A DNA stretch of 64,000 nt from Tricholomella constricta (lineage: Eukaryota > Basidiomycota > Agaricomycetes > Agaricales > Lyophyllaceae): NCBI GenBank assembly GCA_013368375.1, contig JAACJP010000008.1:186001-250000 (forward strand), read 5' to 3'. Within the stretch, counting starts at the first letter, position 1, and the number at the start of each line of letters is the position of its first letter. The notes under the pieces are model-generated. The model was not told the DNA's origin, did not search any database, and was given only the letters and a program-made list of their open reading frames with translations. The position numbers were made by a program, and so were the translations under genes. Positions 46,095 to 57,564 of the stretch are shown here, one piece after another.

Positions 46095-47012
46095 CTACCA
46101 GGGCATTTCTTTCCCGTGCTCATCGATAAACAGACCTTGAAGAAGTGCTTAGCTTCATGCTGCCCTTGGAAAAACTATGGTCACTCACCCGTTGGTCCGT
46201 CCTTGCCGAGGAGTGCCCAAGCAAGTAGACACTCAGCCCCCGCCTTTGCACTCTTCCCACCTTCCCTGAACGAGTTCAATTTCGTCGAGGTAAATCCAGG
46301 CGTCACGGCGTTAACTTTAATACCTTCGCCGCGAAGCTCGTGTGCCAGAGCAATCGTGTAAGAGTTGGCGGCAGCTTTCGACGTATTGTATGCCACGACG
46401 TGGAGGTAATCCGACTTGGATTGATGATTGTTGGACGCCATGTCAGTGGCCACATTCAGGATCACAGCCTGGGACGAGGCGCGAAGAAGAGGAAGGAAAG
46501 TAATGGTAGTTTGTATCATTCCGAAAAAATTGGGTTCGAACGCTTCACGAATGACGTCCAAGGAGACCGTCGTGGCGTTCTGGTCCTTATCCAACAGTCC
46601 AGTGCCTGTGTATTTTCGAATTAATCGAATGAAAAACGCGCGCATTGAGGGCATACCTGCATTGTTGACGAGCACATCCAGTCGCCCTTCTGCGTTCTCG
46701 ATGACATCCTTCGCGGCCACGATCGACTTGATGTCAGTAACATCGAGCTGTACCAGATTGACATGTAGTCCATCTGCCTTAAGCTGGGCCCTTCTCAAGA
46801 TTGAGCAAATGAGGTGATGACTTTCGGGCGATATTCATACTGTGCTTTCTGCCCGGAAGCTTCGTTCCTTGAGGCAAGATAAACAGAGTGGCCTCTCTCT
46901 GCCAGAAGACGAACGAGTTCGAAACCAATACCAGCATTTGAACCTGGGATGGATGAGACTCCGACTTTGGGACTTTCGTTTACTCACCCGTTACAAGGAT
47001 AACTTTGGACAT
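46095..47012 (-). CDS. short-chain dehydrogenase/reductase
   Basis: Five exons. Rossmann nucleotide-binding motif TGSNAGIGFELVRLLAERG at the N-terminus, LDVTD, NNAG at the next splice junction, the catalytic AYNTSKAAANSYT (YxxxK) with an upstream ILNVATDM strand (Ser replaced by Thr/Ala in the usual Ser position; Asn present), and the VNAVTPGFTSTKL segment of classical SDRs. The last exon reads LFIDEHGKEMPW before TAG 46095-46097. The ATG at 47012 starts MSKVILVT directly before the Rossmann motif. Substrate cannot be inferred. A carbonyl-reductase-like role is usual for the subgroup. Confidence 0.85.
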
Positions 47013-47511
47013 TGTGAACGTCGGTGGTGACGGGAATGAACTGAAATTGTTTAGTCATTCGAAAGCTCCAGGATAGTGATTCGATTAGGCGCTGGCTGAC
47101 GCCATAGCCGTTTTAGACAGTCTGGTCACACGAAATGGGCGGCTAGTATACATTGTCGAGATCACCGACTCGCACACCTTGATGATATAGGAGAACTTGC
47201 AATTGATTGTTGCATGGCCATCGATGGTCTATTTTGAGCTCAAATTTGATCGACTAGTACAGGACAAAATAGTACCTAGGGAGCTTCCTCAAGGGGCTTG
47301 GGGGTGCAGCGTGCCAGTTGCGAAAACTGAAAAACATAGAATATGAATGAACCGCAAGTACCACTGCAGTGATGAGGGGCGCAATCCTAAGAATGGGTAC
47401 AATCAACTGAAATTGAAGCGACGTAATGCAAAACAGTGACGGCTATCCGCCCTGGGTAGATAATACTACAGACAAACACTCAAGGGAAAAAATGCGAGGC
47501 CCAAGTAGAAG
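47013..47511. other. intergenic region between SDR and MFS genes
   Basis: About 500 bp; promoter of the SDR gene and 3' flank of the MFS gene, both minus strand. No gene seen. Confidence 0.45.
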
Positions 47512-49947
47512 CTATAAAACATATCGGAAATCCCGATTCTGGATGTCGGTCAGATCTAAGAAAGCCTGCGATGTCCAATGAGCGAAAGATTCGTGAGACG
47601 AGATTCGAGCGAGATCACCTTATCGACTTTGATCTTCTCCAACGCTCCATCGACCATTCTTTCAATATATACATTGTCGTAGGTGTTGTCAACAGGTTCC
47701 TGATCACGAATCTTGTTCTGCCTCGCAAGGTGAATCCTGAGCGTGGCCAAACAAATGATACAGATCACATGGCATATGCCAATGATGGTCCAGGGTAGAT
47801 GGTTTCTGCAAAGACATGAGAAACATAGGGGAGGAAGCATACGTGGTATGATTCCTTACCTAGGTCGATATTTTGCCTGCCACATGAAAGGGCCGGCAGA
47901 GTTTCCAATACAATAAGCGCAGAGTGCGATGGCATTCACCGTGATCCTCTTCGTGTGCCCCGAAGTGACACTACCGAGCCACGCCAACGCTAAAACATAG
48001 TTTGTGACCAAACCTGGAAGACATGTTTGAGTAAGAGCTGAATATTGAGCGATTGAGGCGTACCAGATGTCCATTGGGCGAACAGAAGGCCAATCTTATT
48101 CTCCCAAGGCAAGAAGTTGATGAGGAACACAGCGACAATATTTGGAAGAGTGTAAAGAATGGCGATATAGGCACGACTGTTGGGGAAACGAGCCGCCAGA
48201 TAAACTCCCGACCAAATTGTGCTGATTGTTACAACACCATCGACGCAGCCGAGCAAAGTCGCCTGGAGATTAGAGAAGCCAAACGACGAGACGATAATCT
48301 GACGCTGATTCGTCAAAGAGTTTGGCACCATTACCGCTGCTGAAAAGAGCGCGAAGAGCCATGTTTTGGGATCTTGCAGAGTTTCGATCATCCTTGATAT
48401 CTTTAAAATTAGAATTTCAATGCAGAGACGAGGATTCTTACTGCTCTTTCTTGAAGGTTTTATTTTCGACACCGGTTTGATTCACCTACATAATTCATCG
48501 TGAGCGAAATGATGGACGCGAAGGAAGAAATTGCGAGAGGTCCACCTTGATTCGTTGAACTGCAATAGCTCGCTCCTTTGGTGTAAGGAACCAGGCACTT
48601 GTGGGCGAGTCAGGGAACATAAACCTTTAATTATTGGTCAGATCTCGATCAATGACGGTGAACCGACAACTTTGAAGAAAAGAAGACAGACCAAAAAGCC
48701 GTCGCGGCGATAAGGGTGATGAGTCCGGTAATAATCATAAGCCTTTAGTAAAGTTTTCATGAATGCGAAATTTGAACTATCTGTAAACTGACCATTGCCA
48801 TGGCTCGAATCCCTTCGTTTTGATATGCAGCGCGCCGAAACTGAGGAACCCGGAGATGATCTGGGCTGTACGATACTTGTAAGGTGCAGAACTATGGGTC
48901 AGTGGGCCAGGAAAGGCGACAGACCAGCTCCGTTCATTATAACTGTATACCATGCGCTGAGAGGACCGAATATTGCGGGCAAGATATTCACCACTCACAC
49001 CAGTAGCCAACCCTTAAAGTCTGTTCATTCCGAGTGTAGAACATAGCCGTGACAATAAGGAAGCCAGCCGTTATTGAGCCTTCGCACACTCCCAAAAACA
49101 GTCGGCAGATGAACAAGCCAGCAAAGCTTGTGGAGGCCGCATGGCAACAGAGCGCCACAGCCCATACAAGGATATTGATACTATCAGAACTGATGAGGGG
49201 AGAAGCTTGGAGCAGAATGATGAAAGAGACGCACCTCAGCCATTTTCCGACGGGAAAACGCTGCAGGGCGAGGTTCTGAGGAATCTCGAACGCGAGATAA
49301 CTGAGGTAGAAGATAGTCCCCAGCCTAGTAAAATATGAATGAGAGATAAAAGGAGGAAGAAACATCGTCTAATACCAGTTATATCTGTGGGTAATTGACG
49401 ATCGGGTCAATAACTTGTATCATAAAGGGCGCTGATAGGCTGACTGGTTTGTCGTCAGGTGCGTTCCTTCTCTGTGACATACAAGAAAATGAGTGCGTGG
49501 ATTTTCAGCGACCGAAATGAAACATACCGTATTCCAAGAATCGCTGCGCTTCCTAGTGTGGTTTTGTCCATGAACTGAATCCTAACACGCCCTGACATCA
49601 AAAAACATGCTGCGCGAAGCTAAAGGGCATTCACCAGTATAGACCTAGGATCGAAGGTATCAGTTTGCGTATTCTCTACTCCAATCCCCAATGAGCATAC
49701 TCACTGCACATCAAGGGCATGATGTGAAGGTCGATCTTCCGCCTGCCATCGGATGTTCAGTCAAAGCCAACGAAAGGTCGGAGAAGGCATGGACGCACCG
49801 AACCCTCGACGCCTCGGCTGGGTCTAGTTCGCCTTCGTCACCATTCAGTAGCTCAGCGGCTGTATCAACGTTTTTGGTCTCGACTGCGACAGCATCATGC
49901 TTCTCAGAGTTACTCCGTTTCTCGTCGATGTATGTATCACTGCTCAT
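47512..49947 (-). CDS. MFS transporter of the allantoate permease (DAL5-like, ACS) family
   Basis: A multi-exon membrane protein of about 500 residues. Starts MSSDTYIDEKRSNSEKHDAV, continues through an acidic cytosolic tail, then RKIDLHIMPLMC-type first helix, GTIFYLSYLAFEIPQNLALQ, ICRLFLGVCEGSITAGFLIV, TAMFYTRNEQTLRVGYW, AQIISGFLSFGALHI, PEWQW-like loop, a long central loop, DPKTWLFALFSAAVMVPNSL, GCVDGVVTISTIWSGVYLA, LGSVTSGHTKRITVNAIALC, NHLPWTIIGICHVICIICLA and a charged tail ending DLTDIQNRDFRYVL, which is the typical C-terminus of this family (TAG 47512-47514). DAL5-like carriers move organic anions such as allantoate, ureidosuccinate or vitamins; the actual substrate is unknown. Confidence 0.88.
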
Positions 49948-50837
49948 GGTGAATATATCGTTGATGTGAAGGCCAAATTATAAATCTCAGTGCGATGGGG
50001 TGCCAACAAGAAGAGACTTCTCGCCGACCTATTTATGTTCGGCAGAACTTACCCTTCAGATGGACCCCATAAAACCTGCTAGGATTGGAGATATTGAAAT
50101 AGAGAAGCTATTTGAGCTCCTTGGGGAAACTGTTAAAAACCTGGTGACAAAGAGGAGCGTGTCGTGCGAGCCTTGCGGGTTGGCCGCCGGTAGAAGCGGT
50201 GCATGGGATAACGAAGACAGGCTCACGTTGTGACAATGGCAGCGGTGAACTTGCGGAACAGGAGGTGGGGCTCGTTGTCCTGGCTTGAACATCTATTGAA
50301 ATATTGGCCTCGGGCAAGGGAAGAAATAGATCTCGCAGGGTAAGTCCTTCATGTGAAGTATAAGAATACACTCTGGCATCACCCAACACACTTCTGCGTG
50401 GTGAATGATTAATGCGTAGTCAGGTGTGCTTTCCACGACGGACAATGATGGGAGGGGTGATATTTATTGAATATGGGCGTACCTGGTCCGTGTTCAATGG
50501 AATAGATGGCTTCCTTGACATCAGGATGTATCCTCGGTACTTTCGGCAGTGGGATGATGGTTCAGCTTATCTCTGATAACAAGGAAATGGGGCGCGTCTT
50601 GAAACGCCCCCTGTCGGACTGAAAATGAAGCCTACTACTCTGTGCGATGAGTCTGGAAAATGCACAAGACAAGATCAAAGTTTCGGCCCGAAAGCGCACA
50701 TTGCTTGACACCTTGTTATTCCATTGGTTTGAGCTTCTCGTAAGATGATCTATGATTATGATAGCAATACAAGCATCTGTGGGAAGGATCAGACTGAAGA
50801 AAAACAGGTAGAAACACACAAATGCCGCCTCACCAAG
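49948..50837. other. intergenic region between MFS transporter and GSH2
   Basis: About 890 bp. Contains the MFS promoter and the GSH2 3' flank. Short frames at 50000-50400 are not supported. Confidence 0.45.
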
Positions 50838-52635
50838 TTAGCCGTCGACCAAAAGTACCGAATCGAGTACCGAGAAACCAGTCGCTACACCGCCTTCATC
50901 GCTACCTTTTCCTTTCGTTCTGACCAACCAGCCTGCTTCTTTCTCCCTTATATCCGCACCCTTGTCTCCAAACAATGCCCAGCCGAAGATACCAAGCTCG
51001 CTTACAACCACGACTTTTACCGCAGCTTCGTTGGCGCCGCCTGCACGAATAAGATAATTTCCAGTACCGTTCGCCGGAACAATCAATTCCATGGCTATCC
51101 AGGCCTGTCGTTCTTCAGGAGGAAGGGTGTCGAGAAAAGGAGGAATCGAGTCTTTGTAGACGTTATTTCCACCGCCCTCTCTCTGCGGTTTGAGGACGAG
51201 AGACAGAGCAAGTTCTCGAGCCTTGGCGACGCCAAAACCCTCCTTCCCAGATTCAAGTGCATCATAGTCTGGCGTCAGCAAATCTTTACCGACATCCAAT
51301 CCCCACATCTTCATGAAGCTTTGGCGGAGTTCCTGTAGTTCCTGCTTGTCGAACATTGGGTTACCCCACTTCTTCTCATTAGAGAGGAAATATTCTAGAA
51401 CCCCAGGTTGGGTAAGAACCTCTTGAACCTTCTTACCGCCGGCAAGCTGGAGCGCGATGGTAGGGCAGTTGATTGCCCTGGAACGTTCGAGGAGGAAGCG
51501 TGTTTGGTATTGGCAGGACGTTTGATATTCAATGGGCGCGTAACCTGCGCGAAAGTACACCGTCGAGATTTCCAGGAAGCCATTAGGATGGAGATCAGGT
51601 GAACAAGAGACGCGTAGAACACGGGTGTCGGGATCGAGAGTTGCAGAATGTCCAAGCTCATCGAATGTTTGACGAATTACATGGATAGAGTGTCTGCATT
51701 TCCGAAGTTATTGAAAAGACAGGGATGAGGATACGAAAGACGTACTTCTCTAGGAGTTTGTACTCCAGGGGTCTTTGATCAAACACATTGCGCTCATCAG
51801 GTTGTACAACGAAAAGTATCCACGACCTTGACAGGAGTTAAAAACAGATTCAAGAAGAAGAATCACTGGAAGGATACTTTTCGTCCCCATACGCCTTGTG
51901 CGCAGCGGCCAAACCTTCAGCCAAGCCCGCAATGGTGTCATTTTCAGGGAAGTTCTCTAGTCTGAGATGCGGAGACGTGTTGTAATACTGAGTGGACGCT
52001 TGGAGGTACCTATGTAGCATGCTAAGGAGGCAAGCGTGATATGAACCAGATCTTACCTGTGCAGGCCCGCAGTACGCTCCGAGAGGCTACCAAAAGACAC
52101 CGAAATAGTGTTAAACTCTACTTGTTTAAGAGTCGGAGACTGGCCAGGAGGTGTATGGAGAAGATAGTCTGATCGAAATAATCCCAGGTGAAGCGGCTGA
52201 TGGACAGAAAACCTTCAACACAGCTCACTTGGATTCACGAGTATAATACAAGGGCACCTGAACCAGTCCTTCGTCCCTCAGCTGCTTCCAGCCTGTCCAT
52301 AGCTGTCCAATGAAGTCGTCAACTTTTCCGACGCCATTCTCGGTGCCCATGATCCGGTCTAAGAATTCTTCGTCTTGAGCGATCCTGGCGTACAAGACAT
52401 TGTATATGTGCTGGAGGCGTTGGGCGTGCTCAAACAGACTGCGAGGGAATGGCGATGGGAATAGAGCCAGGGGCGCATGGATAGCAGACTCTGGGATCGG
52501 CGGCTGGCGTTCGGCAGGTGGAAGATAGAGTAGACCATTCGAAAAGGCGTATGATGTCGCTAAAAGAGTCAACTCATGAATCTGGGCATTGCTTAGCGTC
52601 GGCGGCCATTCAAAGAGCACAGATGTAGATGCCAT
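50838..52635 (-). CDS. GSH2: glutathione synthetase
   Basis: Joins gamma-glutamylcysteine and glycine with ATP, the second step of glutathione synthesis. Seven or so exons. Start MASTSVLFEWPPTLSNAQIH (ATG 52633-52635), then YAFSNGLLYLPP, LWTGWKQLRDEGLVQPL, RSDYLLHTPPGQSPTLKQVE, FNTISVSFGSLSERTAGLHR, ILFVVQPDERNVFDQRPLEY, VYFRAGYAPIEY, RSRAINCPTIALQLAGGKKV, the glycine-rich loop LVLKPQREGGGNN, IPPFLDTLPPEERQAWIAME and an Ala/Gly-rich C-terminal loop, ending with VDG at TAA 50838-50840. These blocks are the eukaryotic ATP-grasp GSH synthetase pattern. Two upstream in-frame ATGs (52668, 52656) could extend the N-terminus by a few residues. Confidence 0.93.
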
Positions 52636-52807
52636 CTCTGTAGACTCAGAGAGCATATGTTCAAGCAAGAGTCAAGACCATGTTCTACCCGTTTGGCGTT
52701 GAGTCAGCTTTCGAGATCGATTGCGTGATACAACCCATTTCTTCCTAAGATAACTACTGATACAAATGCTCTACATATGGAGGAAATATGATGATGAATA
52801 CATAGCT

Positions 52808-55800
52808 CTACACGAAACCTAACAAGCCCTGTAAACGATCTCCTAGCCCCAAGCGACTGACGCACTCAAGCCGTGCCATTTTGGTCTGACCATCCAATGC
52901 ATAAGCAAAGCATTGTGGTGGGACTAAGGCCACTCCAGTGGTGCTCTGGTGATATCGAACGACCTCTCTCACCAACTCATGCCCACCCTGTTCAACTATA
53001 GCTTCCAGCAGCTTGTTGGCGCGGTCTTCTACCCATCCGGCATCATCATGCAGATCCTGCCAGATATTGCAAGCGATATGATGTAGGGCCACGAGGTGCA
53101 CAAAGCCCTGGAGATTCTGCTTCAATAAATTATGAAGGTAGCAGCCGAGCACCTGAGGATCTGTTTCGACTGGCCAGAGGTACTCTCTGATATCCTCGCA
53201 GATAACTTGGTCGACAGGTGTTTGAATCGTTTTTAGAATATGCCCAAAGTCGCTCCATAGATGCTTTCGATAATCGACGGGGTATCGCAAGGACGTGGGT
53301 GGGAGGAGAAGGCGGGCAAACAGAGGATGGGAGAAAGATATCGCGTCGTATAACGCGACGAAGTCAGTATAGTATTGATAGAAGGGAGTTGCACCAAGGA
53401 ACTTGATCGCTACTTGTTCCAAATCACCGCGAATCGGAGGTGGAAGGACGGGCGTCGAGGCTGCTGCAGGGGCGATAGAGACTGTGTAGGGTCGTAAGAG
53501 GTCTTCCATCAGCTGGCCGACCAGGCGATCGCGGAAAACTTCCTCAGTGGAATCGGTCTGGGTCTGACCGTGTTCAAGCATGAAGACCTTCATACATCCA
53601 AAAATTGCCTCTTCTCGCGTCAAGGTGAAATCCGCCAACGCAAAGTGGTGGAGCACGTCTCGACATACCCTTGTAAAGAGTAAAGAGATCCGGGTAACAT
53701 CAATTTCAGACGCATCCCAATATCTCGGCAATGCCTTGAATACTTCTGAGCTTCCGGATCGTAATAAATGGTCCAGTGGAGTCAAAGTCCACTCCCTGGT
53801 GAGAGGAAGCCCGTAGGTGTGCAATGCTGTAATGGACGGCAAGCGCAGTGTAGTTGCCCGCGATATCGATTGAGGCGTTGGTGACGATGGTCCGATGCAT
53901 ATATCATGATGAGGTCGGATTGTATGAGCCACGAAAGGCTTGATCACGAGCATTCCACCACTATCCCAGACAACTGACGGAGCTTGAATGCCGAGTGCAT
54001 TCACCCACCTAGGTGTCATTAAGCTGAACAGATCATCCGCAACCTGGGCCGCAAAGTCCTCGTCCCCAGGGAGCAATCTCGAGAGGATAGAAAGTGCTTG
54101 AGCCGCCCACAAGTTTTCTGAAATTCCCGGTAATCGTCGCGAGAGGCGGAGATACCCCAAAAGAAGCTCCGATAACGATCTCAGGTACACATATGCATGA
54201 CGCGTGTCATGCTCTGTGGAGGCCAGCAGGGACCACACATGATGCACTGTGATCTTTGCGCACAGGTCCGAAATCCGAGGGAAAGGGAGTGGGAAGGGAG
54301 GCGATGAAAGCGGACCCTCCGCCGGTGGCGGCAAACATGCCAGCCATAGGCGTATGGCTGATGCCAACGTGGTTGCATGGTTTGCCACAGCGCGAAGGTG
54401 TGGCAATTGAGTTCGTGCAATCGGCACAAACGCAAGATGATCGAGCTCCCGCTTGATCGTGTCCAAACAGCACAGCACGATGTCCTTCTCCTTGCCATCC
54501 TCAAAACCATCCCTAATGATCTCAAGGACTTCCATCCTCTCTGACGACCCCCCTCTTATCCCATTGACCCTGGCACCTTCCAGCCAGACTGCGCGAACTT
54601 TCCATATGCCAGCCCACACAGGCCAAATTCCCTCCTCGGACCCCAATCGATCGCTTAGATCGTCGACTTCCGAATTCCATCCCCATCCAATAATTTGACT
54701 CCACAAGATCTCATGACCAGGTGTAGTTTGGTGTGGGTCAACCGCGCACACCATCCAGGCTGCCAGTAGATCCGTCCATGCGACCATTAGTCTCGGGGAA
54801 GTGCACGCGTTGGAGCGAATGAATCGGCCTAACTGGGTGAATTGTTCCATGGCCGTGGTTGCAATATGAGAATATAGTCCGTATGTTGCAAGAGTTGTAT
54901 AGAAGCGGAGGGTAGATGTGAGGAGAGATGCGGCTAAGTGAGGTGGGTACATGGATGATGAGGGTAAGAAAGTAATGAATCGAAGAAGCGCGTCGGCGGG
55001 CTCTTGAAGAGCGCTGGCATTCTCTCGAGAAGCGTTTGCAAGGATGATGAGCAACTCTAGGGCAGAAGGATCGGGAGAAACGGTTTCTGTCGGGGGAATG
55101 GATGTGAGGAGGAACGTCTGAACGACACTGGCGATCAGCTTTGGTGCCTTTACAATCGAGGAAGCGAACTGGTTGCTTTGCTGCGCTAGTCGGTGAAGAA
55201 TGGCCAAAAGTTGTGACCTCCCTCCTTCCAATATCTCGCCCTGGGATAGTAGTGTCGCGACCTGCGGAAGGAAGAAGTCCAGACGAAGAGAGTTAATCGC
55301 CCCGTCGGTTGGAGATTCCAGTTCAACCCCTCCAAAGGCCATGATATCCTCGTCCCACCCCACAATGCATTGCCAAATAACCTCCACCGCTCGAGCCCCC
55401 ACACTTCCCCGTTCCGTCATTGCTTCTACACCGGCAGCCACGATCCGTTTTCGTAACTCCTCTTCTTTACCAGCTAGCTCCTCCATTCCATCGGTCACTC
55501 CGCGGTCAATTTTGGAAATCCTTTTCGCGATTCTTGCCAAAACTCCCAGCATTGTCGCTCGCTGCGCAGGTACAGTGGACCGCGAAAGCAGGAACACGTC
55601 ATCCAGAGTGTACCCTGCATGTGCCCCTTCGGCATGGTGATGAAGCCCAAGATGTGTGGGAAGAGTGGACGAAACGGCGGGAGGTATCGGCTTTCCTGAG
55701 AGATCAAACCGGAGGGAGGAAGTAACGAGTTCTGAATCCGAAGGTAATGAGGAGTGCTGCATCCAAGCAAGGTTAGGATCATCTGCAGGCGCGTCTGGAA

Positions 55801-56734
55801 AGTAGCGTCGACGGATGTACTCTGCCGACCCTTCTTCAGGTTCAGCATTGTTGACCTCCGGGCGCAATGGAAGGGGCTCTTGTGGTTTCAAGGTGCCAGA
55901 AAATTGACCGAGGGAAATCGCAGGCCCATCATTGGAAGGAGGAGGCAACGCAAGTGCTTTTCGTCGTGGTGAAGGCGGTGCGGAGTCATAGACATGAACA
56001 TCTTCCGGAGCAAGCTCTGCAAAACGAAGCCTACGGTCGGTACGGCTGGGAGGGCGGGTGCTGCTAGTTGATAAGGCAAGTGGAGGTGGCGACACTACAT
56101 ATGCAATCCCTCAGATAAGGAGCACAGAGCGAATATCAAATGAATACCTTGCGACTCACGTCGAATGGACGTAATATTCCTTTCAGATTTCTCCCCAGCC
56201 GTTATGGGGACTGCTCGAGAGATTTAGTCAAGGATTTTCTTAAGCATAGAAGGGTCTGATCTGACCTTCTTCAAGAGAAGCTGTTCCATCTTGAGCCTGA
56301 ACCTCCTCCACTGAAATCTTATCACCCGTACTCGGCTGCGCCTGCTTGTCCCTGGCTGCCCTCACCCGTTTTAAAAGAGTCCCAACTCCAGATCCAAACC
56401 GCTCGATGATCTCTTGTCTCTCCTGTTCTCTCTCCTCCTCTGTCATACTCGCGACACGCTGTTCATTTTCGCGGCTCATCTGATCCCGCCACGCATCAGG
56501 ATCGACAGGTTTCGGGGCCTGGGCATTCTCGCTGGGGACTACGATGGGCACATTACGAAGCCTCGAAGCTCCTCTTGTTCGCAAGTCCTCTCTGTTCCGC
56601 GCAAACGCGCTCTTTGATCGGCGTTGGACCACTGGAAAGCCAGCCTTGGCTGGCTTGAAGGCCTTGGGAGCAGAATGGGAGGCTGAACTTCGCTCAAAAA
56701 CTGAGCCTACCAGCGCCGGAGGAGTCTGCGACAT
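52808..56734 (-). CDS. RNA polymerase II-associated protein 1 (RPAP1)
   Basis: About 1,270 residues. RPAP1 helps assemble and import RNA polymerase II. The first exon (ATG 56732-56734, MSQTPPALVGSVFERSS) holds the RPAP1_N motif SRENEQRVASMTEEEREQER. A small second exon carries VPITAGEKSERNITSIR between introns near 56260-56210 and 56165-56100. Then a single uninterrupted exon of about 3.29 kb (to 52808) includes the RPAP1_C signature SSLRFDLSGKPIPP near its start and a long helical, probably ARM/HEAT-like region. That one exon is far longer than any other in the window, where exons rarely exceed 1 kb. An alternative upstream in-frame ATG at 56779 would add 15 residues. Nothing in sequence indicates loss of function. 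Confidence 0.88.
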
Positions 56735-57564
56735 GACACTGTAGTCGTCGGCGCGAACAAATTTAATGAAAGCCCGCATCTGGTACTTTCATTGGACTTC
56801 TTCTGGGTTACGTAATGCCACGCGAATTGCGACGCGTTTCTCTCTGCAATTCTCTCTCTCGTCTTGCTTCTGCCATACTTCAGCTTTCCTTTCAACGCTC
56901 TTATTCTGGTTGCCCTCTATTGAAGCTTATTCTGTTTGACAATGAAGGCCCACTGCTGCGATCTGTACTTGTACAGTTTTAGCAAGATTAAAAGTACGGT
57001 CTACTTCGGTGATTCGGATGTCTATGTTAGGATCTCCGCATATTGGGAGCCCACCCAGGCTCCTCTTCAGGTTTTATCATATATAAGGCCCCTCCACGGC
57101 TAGGAGCGGCGAAGCAAGGTTCATGTACAACTAGTACGGAACAAGAAAGGACTTCGCGCCACTACGGTGATGACTCCATTGGAAGTTCGTCTAAGCCCAT
57201 ATCCAGAACATATCGTACAGAACGCCTCTACATGGCTAGGCTAAAGATCGGTCACGTACGCTATGCGTGGAATAATAGGCCTTCACCGTGCTAGATCTTC
57301 GCAGACCTTCTATGCCGTGTTCCTGTATCACCTTCATAACCGATCACGAGCCCTCTCTCCATCGCAAGGGCCGGCCACACGGGAGAACATCATGGCATTC
57401 AATCATACGAGGGTTGTACTATCGGCAGTCTTTAAAAGCATTCATACCACCAGGGTCCGGCAGCATCAGAAGATTTGACCAAGAGTTGTGATCTTACCTA
57501 TAAGAGAACGCGACACTCCATTCCTTGTACATCTCTGTCCGCTCTGCAACTGTCTCTGTAGAGC
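56735..57564. other. divergent intergenic region between RPAP1 and P450
   Basis: About 830 bp; both promoters should lie here. No gene seen. Confidence 0.45.
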
